DNA from: Lachnospiraceae bacterium
GTDB lineage: Bacteria; Bacillota; Clostridia; Lachnospirales; Lachnospiraceae
DNA: 64,000 bases
Reading direction: 5' to 3'
Assembly (NCBI GenBank): GCA_900199595.1
Contig: FZRB01000013.1
Span: 1 to 64,000 of the forward strand
Position 1 is the first letter of the stretch. Each line of letters opens with the position of its first letter. The translations under genes were made by a program, and so were the position numbers. Below are positions 29,110-37,360 of this stretch, piece after piece. The notes beneath the pieces were generated by a model. The model was not told where the DNA came from. It made no database searches and worked only from the letters and a program-made list of their open reading frames with translations.

Positions 29110-29967
29110 TTATGCCTCTACGGCACCCCCAGCTTCAGACTTCTTCTTTTTCTTTTTCTTAGGCTTCTTCTCATGTACCTCTGATACTTCTCCATAATAT
29201 ATGGATACAAGCATTGTAAGTACGTACGCCTGCACTATCGCATGGATCAACGTGAACAGAACTCCTATGAAAACCGGAAGTACAAAACTCAGCTTAATAG
29301 TATAGTAAACAAGTTCTGTAACAAGAGTTCCTGACAGGAGTGCACAGAATAGACGGAAGCTCATGGATATAGGAAGTGAAAACTCTTTAAGTGTAAGTCC
29401 CACACCTTTTATCTTATTCTTCCATATACCACCTGACATGATAAAAAAGTATGAGAACACACCCATTCCAATTGCTCCGTTTATATCACAAAGCGGTGCC
29501 GGAAGTGATATCGAATGTCCTGCTGTTGTTATCCCCTGTACTCCGAAAAGCTCAAATATAGTTCCAACGAAGATATATGATCCTGCTGCGAATACATATG
29601 CTCCAAGGACTGTATTTAAATGTGGACTGTTCGTTTTGGCCAGATTATCAAAATATCCCACCCATGTTTCAATTATTATCTGGAATTTTCCAGGTACTAA
29701 TTTGAATCGAGGAATTGCAAATATTCTTATCAGTAAAGCCATAACAAGCAGAATAGCTGATACTGTATAAGCTGCAATAAGAGATGGATTAACTGTAAGT
29801 CCGAAGAAACTCATCTTGTTTTCTTCATGAAGCACAGCGTCCCTCATCACGACTTTTATATCTTCGTGATGTCCGCCTCCATTTCTTGTGACTATTATTC
29901 CGACCAGGAGCAGTACCAGAACTATAGCTAAGACAACAAGAGATCTGGTTCTTTTTCCTTTGTCCAA
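29110..29967 (-). CDS. atpB: ATP synthase Fo subunit a
   Basis: A 285-residue membrane subunit with about six helices. The essential Arg of the ion channel is in SMSFRLFCALLSGTLV, and the last helices (GVLFTLIHAIVQAYVLTMLVSIYYGEV) have the family pattern. A Lys-rich C-terminal tail (about 272-281) is unusual. It is the first gene of the operon atpB-E-F-(delta/alpha)-G-D-C; no atpI is seen upstream. AAGGAG precedes the start. Confidence 0.94.
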   Translation of the reverse strand: MDKGKRTRSLVVLAIVLVLLLVGIIVTRNGGGHHEDIKVVMRDAVLHEENKMSFFGLTVNPSLIAAYTVSAILLVMALLIRIFAIPRFKLVPGKFQIIIETWVGYFDNLAKTNSPHLNTVLGAYVFAAGSYIFVGTIFELFGVQGITTAGHSISLPAPLCDINGAIGMGVFSYFFIMSGGIWKNKIKGVGLTLKEFSLPISMSFRLFCALLSGTLVTELVYYTIKLSFVLPVFIGVLFTLIHAIVQAYVLTMLVSIYYGEVSEVHEKKPKKKKKKKSEAGGAVEA

Positions 29968-30011
29968 ATCATTAATCTCCTTTCCTATAAACTTACTTAA
30001 AAACCACCCCT

Positions 30012-30017
30012 CATTCT
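30012..30017 (-). promoter_or_regulatory. Extended -10 element of the ATP synthase operon
   Basis: Minus-strand TGCTAGAAT matches the extended -10 pattern TGnTATAAT; there is no good -35. It lies 45 bases before the atpB start. Confidence 0.4.
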
Positions 30018-30070
30018 AGCACAAGTCGGTGGTATATTAAAGAGGAATTTTATATCTTTGGAAATGTATT

Positions 30071-30257
30071 TAAAATACGCCTCGCATCTGAAAGAATGCA
30101 TTTCTCGACATCGCTTCCGCTCGATTTCGGGCTACCCCTAGCGGTCGCTTCGCTCGCTAAGCTCTCAGCCACCTGCTAAAGCAGATGTCTGAATCGCTAA
30201 GCGCCGAGACCCGAAACGGTCTCGAAATACATTCTTCAGCCTGCGAGGCTTGTTTTA
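30071..30257. repeat. Structured foldback repeat, copy B
   Basis: 187 bp, one base longer than copy A at 9708. The central block (about 30131-30224) is nearly identical to copy A, but the inner hairpin is CTGC-TAAA-GCAG where copy A has GCC-TAAA-GGC. The outer arms (TAAAA, GCCTCGC, CTGAA, GAATG, ATTTC and their complements) are unlike those of copy A yet pair with each other. It lies just upstream of the ATP synthase promoter. Confidence 0.8.
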
Positions 30258-30297
30258 TCCAAAAATAGCAATAATAAAAATTCAAAAAAGATAGGTT

Positions 30298-30346
30298 CAA
30301 AAAAAGACCCGACATGGTACGCAGTTCTCTGGGATGCGTGTCGGGT
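30298..30346 (-). terminator. Terminator of the rhomboid gene
   Basis: Minus strand: ACCCGACA pairs with TGTCGGGT around a loop of about 24 bases and is followed by CTTTTTTT. Confidence 0.75.
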
Positions 30347-30367
30347 ACAGATAATTATAGTGAAACA

Positions 30368-30943
30368 TCACCTCTTAGAATTCAGGATGGCGCCAAAGCC
30401 GGCTCCGCAGATACCGCCTATGATGTGGGTCAGCTGGGAGACATTATCTCTTACTGCCACCATATTAACGATCTCTGAACCAAGGTAAATGATTATGACC
30501 AGAATCATGGTTATTGGTATTTCTTTTGATTTAAGGTCTTCAGCAGATACCAGAACTATCATCATGAATACCAGTCCACTGGCACCGAGAAGTGCTGCAT
30601 GCGGAAAGAATATTATGTTAACCAAGCCTGATATTACTGCTACTATTCCGAAGGCTTCTATCAGAGTAGGTCCTCCGTACTTTTTTTCAAGCACCGGTCC
30701 AAGCAGAAGGAACAGTGTCATGTTCGATGCATAATGTGAGAGACTGGAGTGTCCCAGCACATGGCCGAAAAGTCTTATAAACCAGGTAAAAGATATAGGG
30801 CTCCTGTAGACCGAGAAAAATGCATCCGTTGTCTTCCCTTTTGTTATCCACCCAAGCACCAGAACTATGAATGATATAAGTGCAAATGTAAGTGTTACGG
30901 GTGCATTATATGTAAATGATAGCTTTTTTGAACTGTCTGACAT
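30368..30943 (-). CDS. Rhomboid-family intramembrane serine protease
   Basis: A 191-residue membrane protein with six helices. GHSSLSHYASNMTLFLLLG matches the HxxxxHxxxN region, the catalytic Ser122 is in LLGASGLVF (GxSG) and the partner His173 in QLTHIIGGICG. It would cleave helices of membrane proteins. It lies 15 bp downstream of lon on the same strand, so both are probably transcribed under the same heat-shock control; a second rhomboid gene lies at 35751. Confidence 0.88.
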   Translation of the reverse strand: MSDSSKKLSFTYNAPVTLTFALISFIVLVLGWITKGKTTDAFFSVYRSPISFTWFIRLFGHVLGHSSLSHYASNMTLFLLLGPVLEKKYGGPTLIEAFGIVAVISGLVNIIFFPHAALLGASGLVFMMIVLVSAEDLKSKEIPITMILVIIIYLGSEIVNMVAVRDNVSQLTHIIGGICGAGFGAILNSKR

Positions 30944-30958
30944 GGTATCCCCCTATTT

Positions 30959-33229
30959 TTATATTACCACCTGCTTGATTACTTCCTTTACTTTACTTAC
31001 AGGAATTATTGTAAGCTCTTTCTTTACTTCCTCTGCTACATCTTCCAGGTCTTCCACATTCTTCTGTGGTATATATACTGTCTTTACGCCTGAGCGGACT
31101 GCCGCCATAAGTTTCTCAGGAAGACCACCGATAGGCATTACATTTCCTCTGAGTGATACCTCTCCTGTCATGGCTATTGACGGATTAACTGCTTTCCCTG
31201 TAAAGAGTGACACAAGAGCTGTGGTTATGGTTATTCCGGCCGATGGTCCATCCTTTGGAACTGCGCCCTCAGGAACGTGGATGTGCAGATCCAGTTCAGG
31301 CATATTTTCTGTCTCTTTAGGATACATGAACTTAACGAGACTGATGGCTATTTCGACAGACTCTTTCATTACATCACCCAGCTGACCTGTTATGATGACC
31401 TTTCCGTTACCCTTAACGGTCTTGGTTTCTATAAAGAGTATCTCACCGCCGGCCATGGTCCAGGCAAGACCTGTCACTACTCCGGGCACTGATTTCTTAT
31501 CAATAATATCATGATCTATACCGCGTTTACCCATGTATTCCTTAAGATCCTGCGGTTTAACTGAGAGCTTGTCTCCGTTACCCTTCACAAGTCTTACTGC
31601 AGCATATCTCATAAGTGTATCTATTCTCTTCTTAAGTCCTCTGACTCCGGACTCCATAGTATAGTCCGATATAACCTTCTTAATAGCTCTGTCAGTTATG
31701 TTCAGATTCTTTCTCTTTATACCTGAAGCTTTCATTGCTTTAGGAATCAGGTGTTTCTTAGCTATATAGAACTTTTCTGTCGCTGTATAGCCAGGAAACT
31801 CAATTATCTCCATACGATTTAGAAGCGGTTCAGGAATTGTATCGGTGGTATTTGCAGTACATACGAATAGAACATCTGACAGATCATACGGCACATTCAT
31901 ATAGTGGTCCGTAAATGTATTGTTCTGCTCAGGATCAAGAACCTCCAGAAGTGCCGATGAAGGGTCCCCTCCGTAATCTCTGACAAGCTTATCAACCTCA
32001 TCAAGTACAACAACCGGATTCGAGGCTCCGCTTCTCTTCATACCCTCCATAATTCGTCCGGGCATGGCACCGATATAGGTTCTTCTGTGTCCTCTTATCT
32101 CTGCCTCATCTCTGATACCACCAAGACTTATTCTTACGTATTTTCTACCAAGAGCCTCAGCAATACTCTGACCTATACTTGTTTTTCCTGTACCGGGAGC
32201 GCCTACAAACAGCAGAATGGAACCTGACTGTTTTTTGTTAAGTGCCATAACAGCCAGCTGCTGAATGATTCTTTCCTTTACCTTCTTCAGTCCGTAATGT
32301 TCTTTATCCAGAACCTTTTCGGCATACTCAAGATCTATAGGATTAAACTCCTCATGCTTCCAGGACAGGCTTGTTACAAAGTCCAGATAATCATAAAGCA
32401 TTCCGTATTCATGTCCATCCTGCCCTTCCTGTTTCATACGGTTAAGCACCTTCAGAGCTTCCTTTTTGGCAGTCTCATTCATACCGGATTCTTCTATAGA
32501 CTTCTCAAAACGTCTTACGTCGGAAATGCTTTCAGGATGCATATCATCCAGCTCTCGCTGAAGTATCTCAATCTGCTTCTTTATTGCATCTTCTCTATAT
32601 AAATTCTCATTTCTCTGCTGCTGCTGAAGCTCTGCATTTTCCGCAACATCAGCAAGCTCCATGAAGCTGTAGGCCGCATGCTCTATCAGTCCGACTCTTT
32701 CAGACAGCTTGTCCACCTCAACTATCTCATATTTTTCCTGCCAGGTCATGCTGAAATAACCTGTCATGGAACATGCAAGCTCATTGATATTCTTCCATTG
32801 AAGTATGAATCCCCTTGCCCAGAGTCCCCACTGATAATTCTGAACAAACTTCAGGAATTTATTTTTCAGGGTTTCAAATCTGTCTTTTTCTTCGCCTTCT
32901 TCCAGATCATCTATATCAGCTCTGGGTTCCAGAAGAGCATCAATATTTCCATCTTTATCTCTGGCAAATTCAAGGAAACTGACTCTTTCCTTGGTTCTGA
33001 CCTTTACATTTCCCTCTGAATCAATTGATTCGATTCTGGCAATGACTCCTATTGGATAAACATCCGCCAGAGTTGTCACTTCTAAATCTATGTCCTCTCT
33101 CAGCATGGCAAAGGCTATTTCCTCGCCGGTCTCCAGTTGAGAGACATCCCATCCTTCTATCACTTCTTTTCTAAAATAAAATGTAACGTCAGGGAGAAGT
33201 ATTGTATCATATATAGGTATAGTAAGCAT
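30959..33229 (-). CDS. lon: ATP-dependent protease Lon
   Basis: A 756-residue cytoplasmic AAA+ protease: N-terminal substrate-binding domain, Walker A GAPGTGKTS, Walker B VVVLDEVDKL, arginine-finger region and a protease domain with Ser663 in DGPSAGIT and Lys706 in GGLPEKLMAA. It degrades misfolded and regulatory proteins. The start at 33229 is chosen because GGAGGA lies 6 bases upstream; an ATG six codons earlier has no ribosome site and falls near the CIRCE operator. A sigma-A promoter and CIRCE element sit directly upstream, predicting HrcA repression. Confidence 0.95.
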   Translation of the reverse strand: MLTIPIYDTILLPDVTFYFRKEVIEGWDVSQLETGEEIAFAMLREDIDLEVTTLADVYPIGVIARIESIDSEGNVKVRTKERVSFLEFARDKDGNIDALLEPRADIDDLEEGEEKDRFETLKNKFLKFVQNYQWGLWARGFILQWKNINELACSMTGYFSMTWQEKYEIVEVDKLSERVGLIEHAAYSFMELADVAENAELQQQQRNENLYREDAIKKQIEILQRELDDMHPESISDVRRFEKSIEESGMNETAKKEALKVLNRMKQEGQDGHEYGMLYDYLDFVTSLSWKHEEFNPIDLEYAEKVLDKEHYGLKKVKERIIQQLAVMALNKKQSGSILLFVGAPGTGKTSIGQSIAEALGRKYVRISLGGIRDEAEIRGHRRTYIGAMPGRIMEGMKRSGASNPVVVLDEVDKLVRDYGGDPSSALLEVLDPEQNNTFTDHYMNVPYDLSDVLFVCTANTTDTIPEPLLNRMEIIEFPGYTATEKFYIAKKHLIPKAMKASGIKRKNLNITDRAIKKVISDYTMESGVRGLKKRIDTLMRYAAVRLVKGNGDKLSVKPQDLKEYMGKRGIDHDIIDKKSVPGVVTGLAWTMAGGEILFIETKTVKGNGKVIITGQLGDVMKESVEIAISLVKFMYPKETENMPELDLHIHVPEGAVPKDGPSAGITITTALVSLFTGKAVNPSIAMTGEVSLRGNVMPIGGLPEKLMAAVRSGVKTVYIPQKNVEDLEDVAEEVKKELTIIPVSKVKEVIKQVVI

Positions 33230-33250
33230 TTTTCTTCCTCCATGCATTTG

Positions 33251-33277
33251 TTAGCACTTAACACACATGAGTGCTAA
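33251..33277 (-). promoter_or_regulatory. CIRCE operator (HrcA site) of lon
   Basis: TTAGCACTT, nine bases, GAGTGCTAA: one mismatch from the CIRCE consensus. It lies between the lon -10 element and the start codon, where bound HrcA would block transcription. hrcA itself is not in the window. Confidence 0.9.
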
Positions 33278-33282
33278 TTTGT

Positions 33283-33311
33283 ATTGTACTCTTTCATTTT
33301 ATTAATTGCAA
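33283..33311 (-). promoter_or_regulatory. Sigma-A promoter of lon
   Basis: Minus-strand TTGCAA and TACAAT separated by exactly 17 bases, directly upstream of the CIRCE element. Confidence 0.8.
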
Positions 33312-33325
33312 CCCATATTTAATTC

Positions 33326-33354
33326 TTTACAGTTTTGCTCTTTTGAGGTATCAT
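33326..33354 (+). promoter_or_regulatory. Sigma-A promoter of the HD-GYP gene
   Basis: TTTACA and TATCAT separated by 17 bases, 45 bases before the TTG start; divergent from the lon promoter. Confidence 0.6.
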
Positions 33355-33398
33355 AAAACAGATAAAGTATTTTTACAAGAGACAAGGAATAATAAACA

Positions 33399-34658
33399 TT
33401 GAAGATAGATTTAAATGAAATTTTATATTCCGTTTCCTCCGGTCTTGACGCCGTAGAACACGAGCTTCTTAACGTGCGCCCGGGACATTGTAAGAGGATT
33501 GCTGCCATGTCTATTATGCTGGGTAAAAACCTTGGTCTTTCACCCGACGAACTTATAGATCTGGCTGCATTTTCTATTCTTCATGACAATGCTCTTACTG
33601 AGGTAAATCAGGAAGAGATTGAGTACAGAAAATATAACAACGGTGAATGTTATTCTGTTCAGGATTACAATGCAAGAAGATGTATAATCGGCGAGCGTAA
33701 TACAAAGTTTATGCCTTTCAGAACCAATAACAGAGATGTACTTCTTCTTCATCATGAGAACGCAGATGGTTCAGGTCCCCAGGGACGTACCTATGACAGA
33801 ACACCTATCAAGGCACAGATCATACATCTTGCTGATACAATAGATAATACCTATGATCTCACAAGTACCAACAGAGAGAATCATGGAGCTATCATATATT
33901 TTGTAAAATCAAATGCCGGAAGAATGTTTTCAAGAGAAATCTCTGATACCTTCTGCAAAAGTTTCAAGATGAAGCATCTTGTATCACTTGATGTGACTCA
34001 TGTAGATAATTATCTAAGAAAAGCCACCAAGCACTTTAATGATGAATATTCTGCTCAGGAGGTTGTTAACCTTGCAACACTTCTTGCCCGTATAGTTGAT
34101 TACAAATCACACTATACCTGCAAGCACTCCACCGGTGTAGCAGAAAAATGCGCTGCCATGGCTGACTTCTATAATTTCTCCGAGGAAAAACGTACAAAAT
34201 ATTATCTTGCGGGAGCACTTCATGATATCGGCAAGCTGATGATAAGTAATACTATCCTGCAGAAGCCTTCAAAGCTTAATGACTATGAATATGAATTAAT
34301 GAAGCAGCATGCTTATTACACCTATGATATCCTAAAACATATCAAGAACAAGAATATGGATGATATCGTTTTATGGTCATCACACCACCATGAGAAGCTT
34401 AACGGAACCGGTTATCCATTCGGACTTAAAGAAGACCAGCTGTCTCATGAAGAAAGACTTATGACCTGCTGCGATATATATCAGGCACTTACAGAGGAAA
34501 GAGCATATAAAGCAGGATTCCCTCATGAACAGGCCATCTCCATAATGAGAGAAATGGTCATAAAGGGAGAGATTGATAATAATATCGTAAATGCAATCGA
34601 TAGTGTATTCTCACAAAATATCAAACACAACGTACCAACCACATCAATCCTGATGTAA
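33399..34658 (+). CDS. Tandem HD / HD-GYP phosphodiesterase
   Basis: A 419-residue cytoplasmic protein with two HD-type domains. The first (about 20-175) has HD in ILHDNAL and HHENADGSG but no GYP. The second (about 215-415) is a full HD-GYP: HSTGVAEKCAAM, LHDIGKLMI, HHHEKLNGTGYPFG and CDIYQALTEERAYK, with all metal ligands. Predicted to hydrolyse cyclic di-GMP (or another cyclic dinucleotide). No sensor or receiver domain is attached. Start TTG after CAAGGA; it has its own promoter and a bidirectional terminator. Confidence 0.85.
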   Translation: MKIDLNEILYSVSSGLDAVEHELLNVRPGHCKRIAAMSIMLGKNLGLSPDELIDLAAFSILHDNALTEVNQEEIEYRKYNNGECYSVQDYNARRCIIGERNTKFMPFRTNNRDVLLLHHENADGSGPQGRTYDRTPIKAQIIHLADTIDNTYDLTSTNRENHGAIIYFVKSNAGRMFSREISDTFCKSFKMKHLVSLDVTHVDNYLRKATKHFNDEYSAQEVVNLATLLARIVDYKSHYTCKHSTGVAEKCAAMADFYNFSEEKRTKYYLAGALHDIGKLMISNTILQKPSKLNDYEYELMKQHAYYTYDILKHIKNKNMDDIVLWSSHHHEKLNGTGYPFGLKEDQLSHEERLMTCCDIYQALTEERAYKAGFPHEQAISIMREMVIKGEIDNNIVNAIDSVFSQNIKHNVPTTSILM

Positions 34659-34707
34659 TAAAAAAGATGACAGAAGTGAACCAGGTTCACTTCTGTCATC
34701 TTTTTTA
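34659..34707. terminator. Bidirectional terminator between convergent genes
   Basis: A perfect stem of more than 20 bp (AAAAAAGATGACAG... with its complement ending CTGTCATCTTTTTT) around CAGG, with A and T runs on both sides. Ends the HD-GYP gene (plus) and the map gene (minus). Confidence 0.95.
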
Positions 34708-34731
34708 TGTAAACTTGTTAGGATTATATAC

Positions 34732-35607
34732 TTACCAGGAAATCACTTCGCTGCCATCCTCAGTTACAAGTACCTGTATCTCCCACTGTGCCGACATGGA
34801 ACCATCCTCTGTGTATACGGTCCATCCGTTATCTTCATCAATAAAGATATCCGGTCCTCCGGCATTTACCATTGGTTCTATAGTAAACATCATTCCCGGA
34901 ACCATAAGCATCTCTGTTCCTTTTCTTGACACATAGCTAACCCATGGTTCTTCATGGAACTCTATTCCTACTCCGTGTCCGCCGATTTCCCTTACAACAG
35001 AATAACCTGCTGCTCTTGCATAGTCATTTATCACCTGTCCCATATCTCCAAGGAATTTCCAGGGCTTAACCTCTTTCAGACCGAGCTCAACGCACTCTTT
35101 AACAGTCTGGACAAGCTTCCTGTTTTCCTCCGACACATTTCCCATCATAAACATACGGGATGAATCAGAAAAATAACCATTGAGTATAGTTGAACAATCT
35201 ACATTTATTATATCTCCATCCTGGAGTATTTCATCCTCACTCGGAATCCCATGGCAGACAGCATCATTAATTGATGTGCAGACACTCTTTGGAAAGCCCT
35301 CATAATTAAGCGGAGCAGGAATTGCACCATACTTGGCACATACCTCATTTATAATTCTGTTTATATCTTCCGTGCTCATACCTATACAGATTTTGTCTGC
35401 AACCACATCTAGACATTCTACATTTACCTTGGCACTTTCTTTGATAAGTGCTATCTGCTCAGGAGTTTTTATCATGCCTCGATTAGGCACTTTATGCTTC
35501 TGATTTTTATACATTTCTATTCTTCTGTCAAAATCCTCATGACAGGCTTTATACTTTTTTCCACTCCCACACCAGCATGGATCATTTCTTCCGATTTTTT
35601 TAGCCAC
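34732..35607 (-). CDS. map: Type I methionine aminopeptidase with N-terminal SEC-C zinc motif
   Basis: A 291-residue enzyme removing the initiator Met. Residues 1-25 form a SEC-C metal-binding motif (GRNDPCWCGSGKKYKACH). The catalytic domain (about 45-290) has the metal ligands in DIINVDCSTILNGYFSDSSR (two Asp), GHGVGIEFHEEPW (His), TIEPM (Glu) and near the C-terminus WEIQVLVTEDG (Glu). SEC-C extensions in such enzymes are thought to bind ribosomes, as in SecA. Start is GTG, 7 bases after GAGG. It has its own promoter. Confidence 0.93.
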   Translation of the reverse strand: MAKKIGRNDPCWCGSGKKYKACHEDFDRRIEMYKNQKHKVPNRGMIKTPEQIALIKESAKVNVECLDVVADKICIGMSTEDINRIINEVCAKYGAIPAPLNYEGFPKSVCTSINDAVCHGIPSEDEILQDGDIINVDCSTILNGYFSDSSRMFMMGNVSEENRKLVQTVKECVELGLKEVKPWKFLGDMGQVINDYARAAGYSVVREIGGHGVGIEFHEEPWVSYVSRKGTEMLMVPGMMFTIEPMVNAGGPDIFIDEDNGWTVYTEDGSMSAQWEIQVLVTEDGSEVISW

Positions 35608-35628
35608 TTTGATACCTCTTTCTGATAT

Positions 35629-35657
35629 AGTATAATAATGTTATATTTTTAAATCAA
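35629..35657 (-). promoter_or_regulatory. Sigma-A promoter of map
   Basis: Minus-strand TTGATT and TATACT separated by 17 bases, 22 bases before the GTG start. Confidence 0.65.
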
Positions 35658-35665
35658 AACATACT

Positions 35666-35681
35666 TTTAACAACTGTTAAA
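35666..35681. promoter_or_regulatory. Possible operator palindrome between map and rhomboid genes
   Basis: TTTAACA-AC-TGTTAAA, 7-base arms with a 2-base spacer, in the divergent gap. The binding protein is unknown; it may be chance in AT-rich DNA. Confidence 0.3.
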
Positions 35682-35750
35682 TATATCTTACTGTATAAAA
35701 TATGTCAATAATTATTTATATAAATCATATGTAATAGCTCAGGAGACAAC

Positions 35751-36380
35751 ATGAAAGAAACCGTTGAAGAAACGCAGGAATATGAATTTAAGCCGGTCAT
35801 AACCTTCATTATATTAGGCATTAATATAATCGTATTTTTTATAGAGGTTATAATGGGTGGTGAGGAAAATGTAGAGACAGCACTTAAGCTGGGTGGTGCA
35901 TACACCCCTTACATACTTGAAAAAAATGAATGGTACCGGCTGTTTACCTCCATGTTCATGCATTTTGGAATCAATCATCTGATCAGCAACAGTATAGCCC
36001 TTCTTGCTATGGGCCAGTATGTCGAAGCGTATTTCGGACGAGTACGCTATATAATCATATATATGATATCCGGTATATCGGGAAATGTTTTATCGCTTGT
36101 AATGGATCTCATCAATGACAGCTACCCAGTATCGGTGGGCGCCTCCGGAGCTATATGCGGACTCCTCGGAGCCATGATAATTCTGGCTATAGACAAAAGA
36201 ACCAGGAAGGTTTTTTCCATTCCCAGAATAATATTTGCACTGGTCATGGTTCTTCTTCCCGGTCTAGGTGATTCAACTATAAATATGAATGCACACCTGG
36301 GTGGTGTTATATCCGGATTCATCATAGCATTTCTGATGTATCTGATCTTCTTTCGAAACTTTGAGTCTCCGGAATCATAA
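35751..36380 (+). CDS. Rhomboid-family intramembrane serine protease (second copy)
   Basis: A 209-residue protein with six helices; Ser132 in SVGASGAICGLLG and His182 in NMNAHLGGVISG form the dyad, and FMHFGINHLISNSIALL is the first conserved loop. It is closer to canonical bacterial rhomboids (GluP/YqgP-like core) than the copy at 30368. Ribosome site AGGAG. Its stop overlaps the stop of convergent murI by 6 bases, so there is no room for a terminator between them. Confidence 0.9.
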   Translation: MKETVEETQEYEFKPVITFIILGINIIVFFIEVIMGGEENVETALKLGGAYTPYILEKNEWYRLFTSMFMHFGINHLISNSIALLAMGQYVEAYFGRVRYIIIYMISGISGNVLSLVMDLINDSYPVSVGASGAICGLLGAMIILAIDKRTRKVFSIPRIIFALVMVLLPGLGDSTINMNAHLGGVISGFIIAFLMYLIFFRNFESPES

Positions 36381-37169
36381 CTGTCTGACATATTCAAGAC
36401 GATTATGAAGTCTCAATATCTTTTCAAGCTGATCATTATCAGCAGGACGACCTGACCCCAGATAGGTTGTCCTTTTATTTATCTCTTCAATGTCAATGTC
36501 ACCAGCTTCATTTTCCTTAATTCCAAGAACCTCTGCAAGGTGTCTCACTGTTCCGACATTTCCATCTATCAGCTGTATTTCGTTATTAAACGCTTTAAGA
36601 AGACCCGGTTTAAAGTAATTAAAATGTGTACATCCCAGAACAAGCTCGCTGTATTTATCCTTATCGAATACCGCTATCTGTTCTTCTATATATGTATCTA
36701 CCTCTTCCCCTTCAAACAGCTCATCCTCTGCAAATCTTACAAGACTCGGCATAGGAAGCAGATCGACTCTGTGCTGTGTATCAACTCTTTCAAGAAGTGT
36801 ATGAAGCTTGTTCTCCCGTATGGTAACCGGTGTTGCCATGACAAGCACTCTTCCTTCTTTCGCCTCCTCAACTGCGGGCTTGACTGCAGGTTCCATTCCG
36901 ATGATAGGGACTGAGTATTTGCTGCGCAGATAGTCTGCTGCCACAGCTGTTGCAGTATTGCAGGCTATAAGAATGGCGTCAACTCCCTGCTCAATAAGAA
37001 AAGCCGTAATGCTGTCAGTATATTCAATTATCTGTTCAGAGCTTTTTATTCCATAAGGAACATGATCCACATCTGCATAAAATATATAGTCTTGATCAGG
37101 AAGTCTGTGAAATGCTTCATTCAGAACCGAAACGCCGCCTATTCCCGAATCAAATATTCCAATCTTCAT
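36375..37169 (-). CDS. murI: Glutamate racemase
   Basis: A 264-residue enzyme making D-glutamate for peptidoglycan. The opening MKIGIFDSGIGGVSVL, the first catalytic Cys70 in LIACNTATAVA and the second Cys180 in LVLGCTHFNYF are all present. The ATG at 37169 begins the conserved fold; an in-frame TTG two codons earlier is nearer to the AAAGG ribosome site, so the exact start is uncertain. It lies just after the terminator of the NYN-LOTUS operon on the same strand and may depend on read-through. Confidence 0.93.
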   Translation of the reverse strand: MKIGIFDSGIGGVSVLNEAFHRLPDQDYIFYADVDHVPYGIKSSEQIIEYTDSITAFLIEQGVDAILIACNTATAVAADYLRSKYSVPIIGMEPAVKPAVEEAKEGRVLVMATPVTIRENKLHTLLERVDTQHRVDLLPMPSLVRFAEDELFEGEEVDTYIEEQIAVFDKDKYSELVLGCTHFNYFKPGLLKAFNNEIQLIDGNVGTVRHLAEVLGIKENEAGDIDIEEINKRTTYLGSGRPADNDQLEKILRLHNRLEYVRQL

Positions 37170-37208
37170 ATACAAAATGTACCTTTCAATCTGCTTCTTC
37201 TAACAAGT

Positions 37209-37250
37209 AAAAGCCCGGAAGCCATACCCCACTTGACTTCCGGACTTTTG
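37209..37250 (-). terminator. Terminator of the dehydrogenase/NYN-LOTUS operon
   Basis: Minus strand: AAAAGTCCGGAAG pairs with CTTCCGGGCTTTT (one mismatch) around a 16-base loop. Confidence 0.75.
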
Positions 37251-37360
37251 GAGGAAAAATTATGATAAACACTAAAAATTTCTAATTCATTCTTGAGGTA
37301 ATTTTAACATATATTTATATTTTTTGCAACAAATATTATAAAATTTGCACAATTATTTTT

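Larger units (their letters stand above)
29968..30367. other. Upstream region of the ATP synthase operon
   Basis: A 400-bp gap with no gene. From the atpB side it holds an extended -10 promoter (30012-30017), the structured repeat copy B (30071-30257) and the terminator of the rhomboid gene (30298-30346). Confidence 0.65.

Noticed and set aside
37263-37286. Seven-codon plus-strand frame after GGAGG
   Set aside because: Too short, lies downstream of a terminator in the opposite direction and has no promoter; probably chance.
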